Shown here: in pieces, positions 7,801 to 16,855 of the stretch
How positions within the stretch are numbered: the first letter of the stretch is position 1
Layout: each line of letters starts with the position of its first letter
Source: Enhygromyxa salina
Lineage (GTDB): Bacteria; Myxococcota_A; Polyangia; Nannocystales; Nannocystaceae
Length of the DNA: 64,000 nucleotides
Reading direction: 5' to 3'
Assembly (NCBI RefSeq): GCF_002994635.1
Contig: NZ_PVNL01000030.1
Coordinates: 124,001 to 188,000, forward strand
Notes under the pieces: generated by a model
Database searches by the model: none
Told to the model about the DNA's origin: nothing
What the model saw: the letters and a program-made list of their open reading frames with translations, nothing else
Position numbers and translations under genes: made by a program

Positions 7801-8730
7801 ATGCACCTCATCCGCATCCCGCTGACGATCTCGCTGTCGCTCGCGCTTCCCGTCACCAGCCTGGCGCGGCAGCCCCTGGCCGTGACCGCCCCCGCCAGCA
7901 ACGCGCCGCTCAGTGAGGACGAGAAGCTCGCGCAAGCCAAGAAGCTGTATGTCGCGGCCGAGCGGCTGGCCAAACGGGGCAAATGGGCCGAGGCTGCCGA
8001 TCACTACGAGCAGGCCTACTTCCTCGTCCCCGGCAAGCACGGCTTTGCCCACAAGGTCGCCGTCGCTGCCTACGAGGCCGGCGACTGCGACCGCGCGCAG
8101 GACTACCTGCTCCACTTTCTGACCTACGCCGACAACGACAAGCACGTCGACGAGCTCGACGAGGCCCAGCGCATGATCGAGGAGCTCGACGCCAGTGGGT
8201 GCGCGAGCCAGGCGAGCTTTCTGAAGCTCAACGCCGTCGGCGAGGCCGCCGAGAGCGAAGATCCCTTCAGCCTCGACGAGGACGACCAGCACAGCGAGGG
8301 CGACGAGGACGACGAGCGCCTGCTCATCGGCGGCGTGGCCCTCCTCGCTCTCGGCGGCGTCGGCCTCGGCCTCGGGACCGTCGGCGCCGCCATGGCCACG
8401 AGCACCCGCAACGAGCTGGACGTGGTCGGGGATCGACACTCGTCCATGCCCGGCGACTATTTCGGCAGCAACTTCAGCTGCAACGGCGTCGCGGCCTGCC
8501 CTTCTGAACTCGAGGATCAGCTCGTGACTCGAAGGCGTGTCTCCGCGGTCGGCTTCGTGGCTGGTAGCGCGCTGCTGATCGGCGGGGCGGCCCTCCTCGC
8601 GCTGCGCATGGTCCGGCGGGGCAAGTCCGGCGGGCAAGCGGCGGGCGTTGGTGGGGGGCCGCGACTCACCGGGATCGGACCGACCTGGGTGCCGGGGGGT
8701 GGTGGTGTCGGGGTCGTGCTCGAATTCTGA
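7801..8730 (+). CDS. TPR-like envelope protein with two transmembrane segments
   Basis: The 309-residue product has an N-terminal signal-like segment (IPLTISLSLALPVTSLA), then a tetratricopeptide-type helical region (KKLYVAAERLAKRGKWAEAA, DHYEQAYFLVPGKHGFAHKV and AVAAYEAGDCDRAQDYLLHF). An acidic segment (DPFSLDEDDQHSEGDEDDE) and two hydrophobic spans (LLIGGVALLALGGVGLGLGT and AVGFVAGSALLIGGAALLAL) flank a short loop with two Cys. It ends in a Gly-rich tail. This layout is common for myxobacterial envelope proteins without assigned function. The next genes encode another surface protein and an ECF sigma factor pair, so it may belong to an envelope-stress regulon. Confidence 0.75.
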   Translation: MHLIRIPLTISLSLALPVTSLARQPLAVTAPASNAPLSEDEKLAQAKKLYVAAERLAKRGKWAEAADHYEQAYFLVPGKHGFAHKVAVAAYEAGDCDRAQDYLLHFLTYADNDKHVDELDEAQRMIEELDASGCASQASFLKLNAVGEAAESEDPFSLDEDDQHSEGDEDDERLLIGGVALLALGGVGLGLGTVGAAMATSTRNELDVVGDRHSSMPGDYFGSNFSCNGVAACPSELEDQLVTRRRVSAVGFVAGSALLIGGAALLALRMVRRGKSGGQAAGVGGGPRLTGIGPTWVPGGGGVGVVLEF

Positions 8731-8865
8731 GTAGGCTCGATCTGGCGAGGAGCCCGAGCACGGGAAGCATCGTTCTGACGCCACCGCTGAGAGAGGCTCA
8801 GCCGTGGGATCATCTACGGCCGAGCGTCGGGCGCCAGTGCGAGGTGCTCCGCTCTTCCGCGTGTG

Positions 8866-8871
8866 TACACT
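8866..8871 (+). promoter_or_regulatory. -10-like hexamer TACACT
   Basis: TACACT is followed by exactly six C residues and the GTG at 8878. It argues for 8878 as start instead of the in-frame GTG at 8863, which would place the hexamer inside the gene. Confidence 0.45.
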
Positions 8872-8877
8872 CCCCCC

Positions 8878-9890
8878 GTGTTCGCCCATCTCACGCTCGC
8901 GGCGAGCCTGATGGCTCGCCCGCCGGTTCAGCGCCCAGACGAGCGCATGGCGATCAGCTGGCAAGCCCCCAGCGAGTGCCCCGACGGCCGCGAGCTCCTC
9001 GACCGGATCGAGCGCGCCGCCCCTGGTGTCTCGACCCGCGCCCCCACGGCGTCGCTGCGTGGCACGGTCGAGCGCAGCGCGACGGGCTACGTCGTCACGC
9101 TCACCCTCACGGCCCCGCAGACCACCACCCTCGATCGTCAGTTCGAGTCACGCGAGTGCGATGTGCTCGTCAGCGCGACGGCGCTGCTCGTGGCCGTGCT
9201 CCTCGATCCAGTCGCGAGCGCGCAGACCCTTCAGAGCCATGTGACCTCCGAGCCTGAGAACGAGCCCGAACCGGAGCTCCCGCCCGACGTCCAGCCTGAG
9301 CCCGACCCCGAGCCCGACCCGCGTCCGCCGACTCGAGCGGCTCCCCCCGCGCGCGGCGGCGAGCGGCGAGCGTCAGCGGTCCGAGCGGCGCTGCGGCTTC
9401 ACGCAGGCGGCGGCTATGGACCCACGAACACTGGCACGGCGACGCTCGGTGGCGGGCTCGCGCTGCTCGGCCCACGCTGGCGCGCCCAGCTTGACGCGAG
9501 CTGGGTCGTCCCTCGGGTGATCCGCGCCAGGCCAACGTCGGCGGCGTGTTCAACGGGTGGTTCATCGCCGGCCGCGGCTGCTTCGTCCCCGCGGTCGGTG
9601 CCCGTGAGCGCATCGAGCTGCCGATCTGCGGCGGCGGCGAGCTCGGCCAGGTCCGCGGCCGCGGCGTCGACGAGCTCCCCGTGGTCGACGAGGCCAGCTT
9701 GCTGTGGGTCGCCCTCGCGCTCGGCCAGGGTCTGTGGTTCAGCCCGATCGAGCGCCTCGCCGTCGGTCTCGATGTTCAGCTCGCCGTGCCGCTGCAGCGC
9801 GGGAGCTTCTCGGTCGAGACCGCCGAGATCCAACAGATCGCTCCCGTCAGCGTCCGGGGCCTAGTTGGCGTCGAGCTGCGGCTTCCATGA
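8878..9890 (+). CDS. Secreted or envelope protein in sigma-factor operon, frameshifted
   Basis: Two frames carry one protein. From the GTG at 8878 the reading gives a signal-like VFAHLTLAASLMA, a conserved-looking domain (WQAPSECPDGRELLDRIERA, then ATALLVAVLLDP), a Pro/Glu-rich linker and the start of an outer-membrane-like beta region ending in SWVVPRVIRA. Near 9530 the sense moves to another frame (ANVGGVFNGWFIAGRGCFVP to GLVGVELRLP), which is what a one-base deletion would cause. Either the gene is broken or the base is a sequencing error. The stop overlaps the sigma-factor start in ATGA, as expected of an intact operon. Similar proteins precede ECF sigma genes in other myxobacteria, but the function is unknown. 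Confidence 0.7.
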
Positions 9891-10483
9891 CCGGGCGAAC
9901 GGATCGCGGACGAGCCGGCCATGGGGGTGCGATGGGGTCAGCGACCCGCAGCGCCGACGCGGAATTCGCGGCGGCGTACCGCGCACACGTCGACTTTGTC
10001 TGGCGTGTGCTGGCGCGTCGTGGTGTGGATCCCTCGGCCCTCGAGGACGCGACCCAAGAGGTGTTCGTGGTCGCCCATCGGCAGTGGGGGGCGTGGGACG
10101 ATCGGGCGACGATGCGCGCGTGGCTGTACGGCGTCGCCCGGCGCGTGGCGTCCACCCATCACCGCGGCCAGCGACGTCGCCAACGCAAGCTGGCCTCGCT
10201 GGTCCCGCCCGAGCCGCAGGATCTCGAGGCCAGGATCGAGGGGCGCGCCCGACTCGTCGCGCTGGCCCAGGCGATCGACAGCCTCGATCCTGTCTACCGG
10301 GAGATCTTCGTGCTCGCCGATATCGATCAACTGACCGCGCCCGCGATCGCCGAGGCCCTGGGCTGCAACCTCAACACGGTCTACACGCGCCTTCGTCGAG
10401 CGCGCGCGCACGTCACCCGAGCCATGACCGCGCGTGAACTCGACGAGCCCAATCAGGAGCGACAGCATGCAAAATCTCGATGA
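9887..10483 (+). CDS. ECF-type RNA polymerase sigma factor
   Basis: The 198-residue product has sigma-70 region 2 (FAAAYRAHVDFVWRVLARRG, DPSALEDATQEVFVVAHRQW, MRAWLYGVARRVASTHHR) and region 4 (LDPVYREIFVLADIDQLTAP, AIAEALGCNLNTVYTRLRRA), joined by a short linker, as in group 4 (ECF) sigma factors. The start ATG overlaps the stop of the preceding envelope gene, and the stop lies 17 bp inside the next gene. An ATG at 9932 would also leave region 2 intact and is an alternative start. The downstream membrane protein has the position of an anti-sigma factor. The tight overlaps suggest one message for all three genes. Confidence 0.92.
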   Translation: MTGRTDRGRAGHGGAMGSATRSADAEFAAAYRAHVDFVWRVLARRGVDPSALEDATQEVFVVAHRQWGAWDDRATMRAWLYGVARRVASTHHRGQRRRQRKLASLVPPEPQDLEARIEGRARLVALAQAIDSLDPVYREIFVLADIDQLTAPAIAEALGCNLNTVYTRLRRARAHVTRAMTARELDEPNQERQHAKSR

Positions 10484-11270
10484 GTCGATCCGCGCGGACC
10501 TCGACCGTCTGCGCGCCCTCGCACAACCCGACGGGCCCACCAAGGATCGGATGTGGTCTGCCGTCGCCGCGCGAGTGGGGCCGGGTCCCGATGACGGTGG
10601 CTCCGATGACGGTGGTCTCGATGATGGCGGCTTCGATGGATCCGGCGGCGAGCTCGGTCTGGGCTCGAGCGGATCGCAGCTCGGCTTCGCGGCCAAGGTG
10701 ATTGGCGCAACGGTCGGGCTTGCTGGGGCTGGGCTGCTGGGTCTGCGCGTCGCCGCGCTCGGTTATCACGCGCTCGCGCCGACCGGCCCAGCTACCGCCG
10801 ATGTCCCTGATCAGATCGAACAGGCCACTCAGACCGAGCAGGAGATCGCGGCTCCGATGGCGACCGACGAGACCGCGGCAGAGCATCTGCGCGATGCAGC
10901 GCCGGCCGAGCGTGTCGCTGGCGACACGCCCGCGCTCGCTGATGCGCGCACACAGCTGGACTCGGGTCGAGCGTCCGCGTCGCAACCGGAGCCGACCGCA
11001 CCGGAGGCCGACAGCTTGACCGCCGAACTCGCGCTGCTCGAGCGGGCCCGCGCTGCACACTCGGCGGACCAGACCCTCGCGCTGCTCGACCAACACCGCC
11101 GCGAGTTTCCCCGCGGGCAGCTCGAGGACGAGCGCGAGCTCCTTCGGGTTCAGGCCCAGTGCGCCCTCGGGCAGCTCGACGACGCACGCAAGACCGCCGC
11201 AGCCTTGCGCGCGGGGGGCCGGGTACCCGCCGCGCGCGTCATCGAAATTTGTCCGGCTCTGCGTGAATAG
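10467..11270 (+). CDS. Single-pass membrane protein, probable anti-sigma partner
   Basis: The 267-residue product has a short cytosolic N-terminus (QNLDESIRADLDRLRALAQP), an Asp/Gly-rich repeat (DDGGSDDGGLDDGG), one hydrophobic segment (KVIGATVGLAGAGLLGLRVA, about residues 78-97) and an outer part with a TPR-like C-terminus (GQLEDERELLRVQAQCALGQ and LDDARKTAAALRAGGR). No zinc-finger anti-sigma motif is seen. Its place directly behind an ECF sigma, with overlapping ends and an AGGAGCG ribosome site at 10455, suggests it binds the sigma through its N-terminus and senses the envelope with the TPR part. This is inference from context. Confidence 0.7.
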   Translation: MQNLDESIRADLDRLRALAQPDGPTKDRMWSAVAARVGPGPDDGGSDDGGLDDGGFDGSGGELGLGSSGSQLGFAAKVIGATVGLAGAGLLGLRVAALGYHALAPTGPATADVPDQIEQATQTEQEIAAPMATDETAAEHLRDAAPAERVAGDTPALADARTQLDSGRASASQPEPTAPEADSLTAELALLERARAAHSADQTLALLDQHRREFPRGQLEDERELLRVQAQCALGQLDDARKTAAALRAGGRVPAARVIEICPALRE

Positions 11271-11288
11271 TTCGCGATCGAGCCGGCC

Positions 11289-12161
11289 ATGAGAGAGGTA
11301 ATGAACGAGCCAATGATGCGATCTCACCTGCGCTTTCCCGCGCTGCTCTGCGTGGCGACCGGACTGGCGCTGACCCTCGCGGCCTGCGATGGCCCCGACA
11401 AGCAGATCGGCCAGCTCGATGGCGAGTCTGGCGAGTCAGGCGAGTCAGGCGAGTCAGGCGAGTCGGACGAGTCAGGCGAGTCGGACGAGTCGGGCGAATC
11501 GGGCGAGCCAGGGGACAGCAGCGACACATCGAGCACCGATGAGACCGGCGCCGACGACAGCTGCGCCCCAGCCCTCGCGGCCCTCGAGCAGAAGCTCTCC
11601 GACGAGCAGGGCAACGGCAACAGCTGCGCGCTGGTGCTGCGCTACACCTACGAGACCGCCGAGTTCATCGGCTGGCATATCAACTGTGCGCCGCCCACTC
11701 CCGACCTCAGCCTCGAGGAAGCTCAGATGATGAGCGCGTGGCCAGGCAACGACGAGAGCACGACCGAGGACGCCTACGTGCTGTACACGTCGCCCGGCGA
11801 CTTCGGCGGCGTGACCTACTTCAGCAAGCGCTCGGGCCTGCTGTTCGAGGGCAGCATCGTGTGGGCCGGGATGGGCGACATCCTCCACCCCGAACACGTC
11901 GAAGACCCGCTGATGCTCGGCACTGGCTGCGCCGACACCCAGCCGCCACAGGCCGTGGAGCTGTGGCCTTATAATTTCGTCGTCGGCGATCTCCATGTCC
12001 TCCCCGAGGAGGCATCGGCGGTCGCAGGGGCGCTGTGGGACACGGCCGCGCTCTACGCCGTGACCCCCGGGACCACGATCGCCGTGATCGCATACCCCCG
12101 AACGGTCGGGGCCTTCGCGCCGGACGTGGCCGAGTTCGTGGTCGTCATCGACTACCCGTGA
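11289..12161 (+). CDS. Lipoprotein with ESG repeat linker, unknown function
   Basis: The product has a lipoprotein signal ending in LTLAAC, a linker of ten E-S-G or E-S-D triplets, and a folded domain of about 215 residues from [20 protein letters not shown] to the end (FVVVIDYP). The domain has several Cys and beta-rich stretches ([15 protein letters not shown], [20 protein letters not shown]). I do not recognise the family. In-frame ATGs at 11301 and 11313 are alternative starts; all leave a usable signal peptide. It converges with the kinase gene, overlapping its 3' end by 10 bp. Confidence 0.75.
   Translation: MREVMNEPMMRSHLRFPALLCVATGLALTLAACDGPDKQIGQLDGESGESGESGESGESDESGESDESGESGEPGDSSDTSSTDETGADDSCAPALAALEQKLSDEQGNGNSCALVLRYTYETAEFIGWHINCAPPTPDLSLEEAQMMSAWPGNDESTTEDAYVLYTSPGDFGGVTYFSKRSGLLFEGSIVWAGMGDILHPEHVEDPLMLGTGCADTQPPQAVELWPYNFVVGDLHVLPEEASAVAGALWDTAALYAVTPGTTIAVIAYPRTVGAFAPDVAEFVVVIDYP
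11421..11510 (+). repeat. 9-bp tandem repeat encoding the ESG linker
   Basis: Ten consecutive 9-bp units of the type GGCGAGTCA (variants GACGAGTCG, GGCGAATCG) keep the reading frame. Units 2-4 are identical, pointing to recent slippage. Confidence 0.85.
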
Positions 12162-15067
12162 TCGTTCGGTGAGGTGATCCACTCGCGGATCACCTCGGCG
12201 AGCGCGGGCCGAGCGGAACCGAGTCGAGTCAACGCCGCTCGAGCGGTCTGGCGGGCGCGCGCTCGCTGCCCGCGGCGCCACTGGATCTTGGCGAGCACGA
12301 ATTCGCACTCGGCGATCAGGCTGGGCGCGACGCCGTGCTGGGTACGCAGGGCGATGGCCCGCTCGATCGACAGCTCCGCGCTGTCGACCTCGCCCAGCTC
12401 GAGCTCGATCTCGGCCAGCAGCGCGTAGGAGTAGGCCCAGTCGGGGTCAGCGACGCGCTGGGCCGCCTCGCGCAGGGCGAGGGATTCGGACACCCGTTCT
12501 CGAGCGGGTTGCCAGCGCTCGGCCATGGCCTCGACCAGGCCGAGGTCGCTCAGCGCTGCGGCGAGGTCGGCCGACCCCGCGTGCTCGCGAGCGATGTCGA
12601 CCGCGCGCTGGATGTGGCGACGCGCGAGGTCGAGATCGCCAGCCCCGAGGGCGGCGAGACCGTAGCCCCGAGCGAGGATGCCGAGCTCGGGGTGAGTCGC
12701 CGGATACGCCTCACTGCCGAGCTCGAGGGCGAGGGCGTAGTACCGCTGAGACTCGGCGTAGGCGCCACGGTAGTAGTTCAGCGAGGCCAGGCCGACCAGC
12801 GTGCGGACGATGTCGACGTCCGCGGCCTCGAGCTGGCGCTCGCGAATTGCCAGGGCGCGCTCGAGGTTTCGCTCGGCCGCGTCGTAGTCGCCGTGAATGA
12901 CCTGTTGACTGCCCAGAGCGTGCAGGTGGCGAGCGAGCTCGAGGTCGTCGGAGCCGAGCGTGGCCTCGGCCTCCGCGGCCGCGCGCCGAAACCACTCCAG
13001 CGAGGGTTCGACCGCTCCGTTGGCCGAGGCCAACAGCCCCAGGGACCCGTAGATCCGCAGCACATCCGGGTGGGCCCGGCCAAGCTCGCGCTCACGGATC
13101 TCGAGCGCGCGCTCGAGGTCGGCGGCGCTCGATTCCCGGTCTGAAAGGTAGCGACCGTAGGTGCCGCGCAGGTACAGCGACTCGGCCTCACCCAGGGGAT
13201 CGTCGAGGGTCTCGCGGACCGCGACGGCGCGGCTAAACGCCTGCGCGGCGCCCTCGTAGTCACCCTGGGCCGCCGCGACGAGCCCCCGCGCGTCCTCGAG
13301 CTCGGCGAGGACCCGCGGCTCGCCTGCCAATTCGGCCCACGCCGCGGCGGTCTCGAGGTGTGCGTGGCCGACCTCGACGCGACTTTGGTGGTAGCCGGTG
13401 ACGACCGCCAGCTGGGTGTGGACCTCCGCGAGCCGACCGGGGTGCCCGGCGGCCGCGGCCGGGCGAGCGGCCCGCTCCAGCGCGTCGGCGGCCTGGTCGT
13501 AGCGCTGGCGACGTTGGGCGACGCTGGCTCGCGCGAGGTGGTAGCGGACGGCGAGACCGAGGTCCGCCTGTCCCTCGTCGTCCGCCTCCAGAGCCGAGAC
13601 CGCGGCCTCGATGGCGGCGAGGCGCTCGAGCGCACCCGTGTAGTCGCCCGCGGCGTTGAGCAGCTCGGCCTGGCCGACCGCCGCGGCGATCGGGTTGGCC
13701 GTCGCCGACATGGAGTCGTCGCCCGAGCAGCGCTGTGGATCGGCGAGCGACTCGACCAGCTCGGCGGCGGCGTTGACGGCCTGAGGGTCCGCCGTCGTCA
13801 GGTGAGCGACCGTGTCGGCCAGGTCCGTCGAGACCCGGTCGAGGCACAGCCGGCGAGCCCGGGCCCGCACAGGCGGAGGCGAGTCGAGGCACAGCCGTCG
13901 CCGGGCAGCGCCGAGGTCCTCGGTCGCCGCGCTCAGCCCACGGTCGAGGCGATCGAACGCGCGCTCGGCCCACGGGCGCTCGCTGGCCAGGAACTGCCGC
14001 CTGACCGCGGCCCGCCGCTGCGAGCCCCACAGCGCGCGTGGCCCGTCGTCGAGTCCGCTGCAGCGGTCCTGATCGGGCTCGGGAGCGAGGGCCGAGAACA
14101 CGCCAACAGCGAGGGCCACCGTCGAGGCGGTCGCGACCGCGGCGACGGCGAGCCAGCGCCGGCGAGGTCGCCCGCCAGCCGCGATCACCTCGATCGCGTC
14201 GGCGAGCGCGCCCATGTCGGGCCAGCGGCGCTCGGGCTCCGGCTCGAGGCCCCGCGCGACGATGGCCGCGATCTCGGGCGGCGCCTCGGGCCAGGTCTGT
14301 CGCAGGGTCAAGCAGAAGCTGTACTGATCGCTGGCCGGGCTGGCCCCGACGCCCGCGCGGACCTCCGGGGCCATGAACGCCGGGGTCCCCACCAACTCCT
14401 CCCCGACGCCCCGACGGGCGAGGCCGAAGTCGGCGAGCTTGGCCGTGCCATCGCGCTCGACCAGGATGTTGTCGGGCTTGACGTCCCGATGCACGAAGCC
14501 GATCGCGTGCAGGGCCGCGAGCCCTCGAGCTACGCCGCAGAACACTGACAGCACCGCCGCCTGGCCTCGGCCTTCGCCGAGCCACTCGGTCAAGCGCGCG
14601 CCGTCGACCTTCTCCATGGCGATGAACGCCAGCCCCTCGGCGCGCCCGGCCGCGTAGACGCAGACGACGTTGGGGTGCTTGACCGCCGCCATCGCCCGCG
14701 CCTCGGCCAGCAGGTCCTCGGCCGCGGCCGCGCTCGCCACGAGGTTGGGGCGGACCACCTTGATGGCCACGTCTCGATCGAGCTCGAGGTCGCGGCCGGT
14801 GAACACCAGGCCCATGCCACCCGCGCCCAGGTAGTCGACGAGCTCGTAGGCGTCGAGTCGGTCGCCCCGGCGATGGACGAGGGGCTGCTCCGGGGCGGTG
14901 GGCTGCTCCCGAGCGTCGATCGAGCGCAGCGTGGTCTGTGCCCAGTCGCGCAGCAGCGCACGACACTCGTCACAGCTGGCCAGCTCGCTCTCGACCGCGG
15001 CTCGCTCGCTCGCGGGCAACACCCCCTCGATGTACTCACTGAGCTGGTTGGCGGTCAGGCAGGGCAC
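12152..15067 (-). CDS. Ser/Thr protein kinase with TPR sensor region, shortened C-lobe
   Basis: The 971-residue product runs: a zinc-finger-like anti-sigma-type start ([30 protein letters not shown]), a kinase domain ([16 protein letters not shown] Lys, [10 protein letters not shown] near residue 192, [16 protein letters not shown]), one TM helix ([20 protein letters not shown], near 305-325) and about ten TPR-like repeats in the periplasmic half. Catalytic residues are intact. Between [10 protein letters not shown] and the [10 protein letters not shown] helix some 30 residues are missing relative to the kinase at 52003, removing the alpha-G region. The GTG at 15067 has a ribosome site (GAGGGAG); an ATG at 15118 is an alternative. 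It is divergent from a sigma factor, likely its partner in signalling. Confidence 0.88.
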   Translation of the reverse strand: MPCLTANQLSEYIEGVLPASERAAVESELASCDECRALLRDWAQTTLRSIDAREQPTAPEQPLVHRRGDRLDAYELVDYLGAGGMGLVFTGRDLELDRDVAIKVVRPNLVASAAAAEDLLAEARAMAAVKHPNVVCVYAAGRAEGLAFIAMEKVDGARLTEWLGEGRGQAAVLSVFCGVARGLAALHAIGFVHRDVKPDNILVERDGTAKLADFGLARRGVGEELVGTPAFMAPEVRAGVGASPASDQYSFCLTLRQTWPEAPPEIAAIVARGLEPEPERRWPDMGALADAIEVIAAGGRPRRRWLAVAAVATASTVALAVGVFSALAPEPDQDRCSGLDDGPRALWGSQRRAAVRRQFLASERPWAERAFDRLDRGLSAATEDLGAARRRLCLDSPPPVRARARRLCLDRVSTDLADTVAHLTTADPQAVNAAAELVESLADPQRCSGDDSMSATANPIAAAVGQAELLNAAGDYTGALERLAAIEAAVSALEADDEGQADLGLAVRYHLARASVAQRRQRYDQAADALERAARPAAAAGHPGRLAEVHTQLAVVTGYHQSRVEVGHAHLETAAAWAELAGEPRVLAELEDARGLVAAAQGDYEGAAQAFSRAVAVRETLDDPLGEAESLYLRGTYGRYLSDRESSAADLERALEIRERELGRAHPDVLRIYGSLGLLASANGAVEPSLEWFRRAAAEAEATLGSDDLELARHLHALGSQQVIHGDYDAAERNLERALAIRERQLEAADVDIVRTLVGLASLNYYRGAYAESQRYYALALELGSEAYPATHPELGILARGYGLAALGAGDLDLARRHIQRAVDIAREHAGSADLAAALSDLGLVEAMAERWQPARERVSESLALREAAQRVADPDWAYSYALLAEIELELGEVDSAELSIERAIALRTQHGVAPSLIAECEFVLAKIQWRRGQRARARQTARAALTRLGSARPALAEVIREWITSPNDHG

Positions 15068-15113
15068 GAGGCTCCCTCGCTCGGCCGCGCCGAGCGAGCG
15101 CGGTGGTCTGATA

Positions 15114-15119
15114 TACACT
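15114..15119 (+). promoter_or_regulatory. -10-like hexamer TACACT of the sigma gene
   Basis: TACACT lies seven bases before the ATG at 15127. The reverse strand of the same stretch (GTGTATATC) could serve the divergent kinase gene. Confidence 0.45.
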
Positions 15120-15126
15120 GCCCTCG

Positions 15127-15984
15127 ATGCGCGAACCGGACACGGACCGGGCGACTTCGCTGGTCACGGCGGCGATCGAGCGCTGGCCGACGTTGACGAC
15201 CCGACGCAGCGAGCTGGTCGAGCTCGTGCGCCCAGAGATCGACAGCGCCGCTCGCGAGCAGGGCCCGGAGGAGCTCGACTGCCTCCGCCCGGACCTGGTC
15301 CTGGCCTGCGCGCTCGCAGCCGGTGACGCGGCTGCGCTGGCGGTGTTCGAGGCCGAGTTCATCCCGCAACTCGAGGGCGCCCTCAGGCGAGCGGGGATCG
15401 CCAGCGCGACGATCGACGACGCGCTGCAGGTCGTGCGCTTCCGCTTGCTGGTGCCCACCGAGGCCCGCGCGGCTCGCATTGCGAGCTACCGCGGGCGCTC
15501 GAGTCTCCAGCGCTGGCTGTCGGTGGTCGCGGTCCGCGAGGCTCGCTCGCTGGCCCGCCGCGTTCGGCCGACCAGCGACCTCGAGGTCGCCGAGGCGGTC
15601 ACCGCCCAGGCCGCCGACCTCGAGACCGACTTCCACATCCGCGAGCACCGTGCCGCCTTCACCCGCGCGCTGACGACCGCCTTCGCCGAGCTGTCGGCCA
15701 AGCAGCGCCTGCTGATGCGCCTCGACGTCCTCGACGGGCTGAGCGACGGCGAGATCGCCAAGATCTACGCCGTCCACAGGACCACGGCGCTGCGCTGGGT
15801 CGAGCGCGCGACCACCGAGCTCATTGTCGCGACCAAGCGGCATCTCGCCCGCGAGCTCGCGCTCGAGGGCGCCGAGCTCGACAGCCTCGTCCGCGGCCTG
15901 GTCAGTCGGCTCGACCTGTCCCTGGGCCGGATCCTGGTCGAGAGCGCCGATCCCAGCGCGGCCCCGCCCGGCATCAGTCTTTAG
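15127..15984 (+). CDS. RNA polymerase sigma factor, myxobacterial ECF-like type
   Basis: The 285-residue product has a sigma-70 layout with a longer N-terminus than usual. Region 2 is in [20 protein letters not shown] and [16 protein letters not shown], with [20 protein letters not shown], and region 4 in [40 protein letters not shown]. The helix-turn-helix with [13 protein letters not shown] is the pattern of a myxobacterial sigma group often found beside Ser/Thr kinase genes. The gene is divergent from such a kinase, with about 60 bp between their likely starts. I infer that the kinase, directly or indirectly, controls this sigma. Confidence 0.88.
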   Translation: MREPDTDRATSLVTAAIERWPTLTTRRSELVELVRPEIDSAAREQGPEELDCLRPDLVLACALAAGDAAALAVFEAEFIPQLEGALRRAGIASATIDDALQVVRFRLLVPTEARAARIASYRGRSSLQRWLSVVAVREARSLARRVRPTSDLEVAEAVTAQAADLETDFHIREHRAAFTRALTTAFAELSAKQRLLMRLDVLDGLSDGEIAKIYAVHRTTALRWVERATTELIVATKRHLARELALEGAELDSLVRGLVSRLDLSLGRILVESADPSAAPPGISL

Positions 15985-16037
15985 CGAGATTTTTCCGCAC
16001 GTCGTGCGACCCATGGACCCAGGAAATGCAGTGCCTC

Positions 16038-16058
16038 TGTGGGGGTCATTTACGAGCC
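16038..16058. repeat. Dispersed hairpin-like repeat, copy 1
   Basis: The 21-bp sequence begins TGTGGGGGTCATTTACG and is repeated exactly at 16128. Runs of G and C at its ends can pair. Its reverse complement is closely related to the repeats at 47594 and 47700. Confidence 0.7.
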
Positions 16059-16127
16059 CCCTCCCAGCCCCGAGCAGCGAAGCGACCAGACGCGCCAGCG
16101 GCTGCAGTCGGCGAAGTCTAAGGTCCA

Positions 16128-16148
16128 TGTGGGGGTCATTTACGAGCC
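16128..16148. repeat. Dispersed hairpin-like repeat, copy 2
   Basis: Exact 21-bp copy of the unit at 16038. It contains the stop codon and last codons of the reverse-strand lipoprotein gene, so the terminal residues of that protein (ARK) are encoded by the repeat. Confidence 0.75.
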
Positions 16149-16699
16149 AGGGTGAGGCTGCCCGTCGAGGCCACGCCGCCGCCGTCGTGGAGGGTGTAGC
16201 CGAGCGTGATCGCCGTGGGCGTACCCGAGCCGGCGAACACGATCGACTCGAAGCCTGGCGGGGCCCCGACGCCATCGATGTCACCGTCGATGTCGAAGGT
16301 CAGCGTCACGGGGCCGAACACCACCGACTGGGTCGAGACCGTGAACGAGGTCTCGTCGTAGCTGCCGGTGAAGGTCTCCTCTGGCGGGTCGTTCTGGGCC
16401 AGGATCGGGCCGTCGAAGTCGAGGGTGAAGGTGAGCGCTTGATTGGCCTCGTCGACCTCGATCGTCGAGCTCACGCCGCCGGCGAACTGGGAAAAGTCGT
16501 TGTCCTGGTAGGTCCCCGACCAGTCGCCCTCGAACCCGCTGGCGAAGTGTGAACCCCCGCCCTCGCTGCCCTCGCTGCCCTCGTCGGTCCCGTCGGTCCC
16601 GTCGATCGGGTTGCCGGCCTCCCCCGAGCCGTCGTCGTCACAGCCGACCAGGGCCGCAGACAGGAGCATGGTTGTGAGTACGAGGTGCGCATGATGCAT
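16136..16699 (-). CDS. Small lipoprotein, beta-rich, unknown function
   Basis: The 187-residue product has a signal peptide with lipobox LVGC at about residue 20, a short acidic Gly/Glu/Asp linker (DGTDGTDEGSEGSEGGG) and a beta-sandwich-like domain with alternating hydrophobic strands (FEGDWSGTYQDNDFSQFAGG, QALTFTLDFDG, VVFGPVTLTFDIDGDIDG, AITLGYTLHDGG). No named family is recognised. The stop codon falls in a dispersed repeat. A TAGGTT hexamer lies close upstream of its ATG. It is transcribed in the same direction as the three-gene operon above it but is separated by 156 bp with a weak hairpin. Confidence 0.72.
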   Translation of the reverse strand: MHHAHLVLTTMLLSAALVGCDDDGSGEAGNPIDGTDGTDEGSEGSEGGGSHFASGFEGDWSGTYQDNDFSQFAGGVSSTIEVDEANQALTFTLDFDGPILAQNDPPEETFTGSYDETSFTVSTQSVVFGPVTLTFDIDGDIDGVGAPPGFESIVFAGSGTPTAITLGYTLHDGGGVASTGSLTLARK

Positions 16700-16826
16700 G
16701 CGAACCTAGAGGGGCGACCCCGCTGAAGTGTGCAAACTTTTTTGGCTCGCGCGCGGGAGCCACTCCGCGTAAAACCCGCGGGTCTCCGCCCATGCGCGGT
16801 GGGGCATGAGCACGAGCCCAACCGAA

Positions 16827-16845
16827 CCCCGTCGGGCAGTCGGGG
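16827..16845 (-). terminator. Weak hairpin after the three-gene lipoprotein operon
   Basis: CCCCG (16827-16831) and CGGGG (16841-16845) can pair around a 9-base loop just downstream of the last operon gene. There is no T-run, so this is a weak terminator call. Confidence 0.3.
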
Positions 16846-16855
16846 CTCGTCGAGC

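Noticed and set aside
8863..8877. GTG at 8863 as start of the envelope gene
   Set aside because: It would place the -10-like TACACT inside the coding region. The GTG at 8878 has the spacing seen at other genes.
15992..16010. Palindrome CGCACG-T-CGTGCG with a T-run, as a terminator of the sigma gene
   Set aside because: The T-run lies before the hairpin on the plus strand, so the order is wrong for an intrinsic terminator of that gene.
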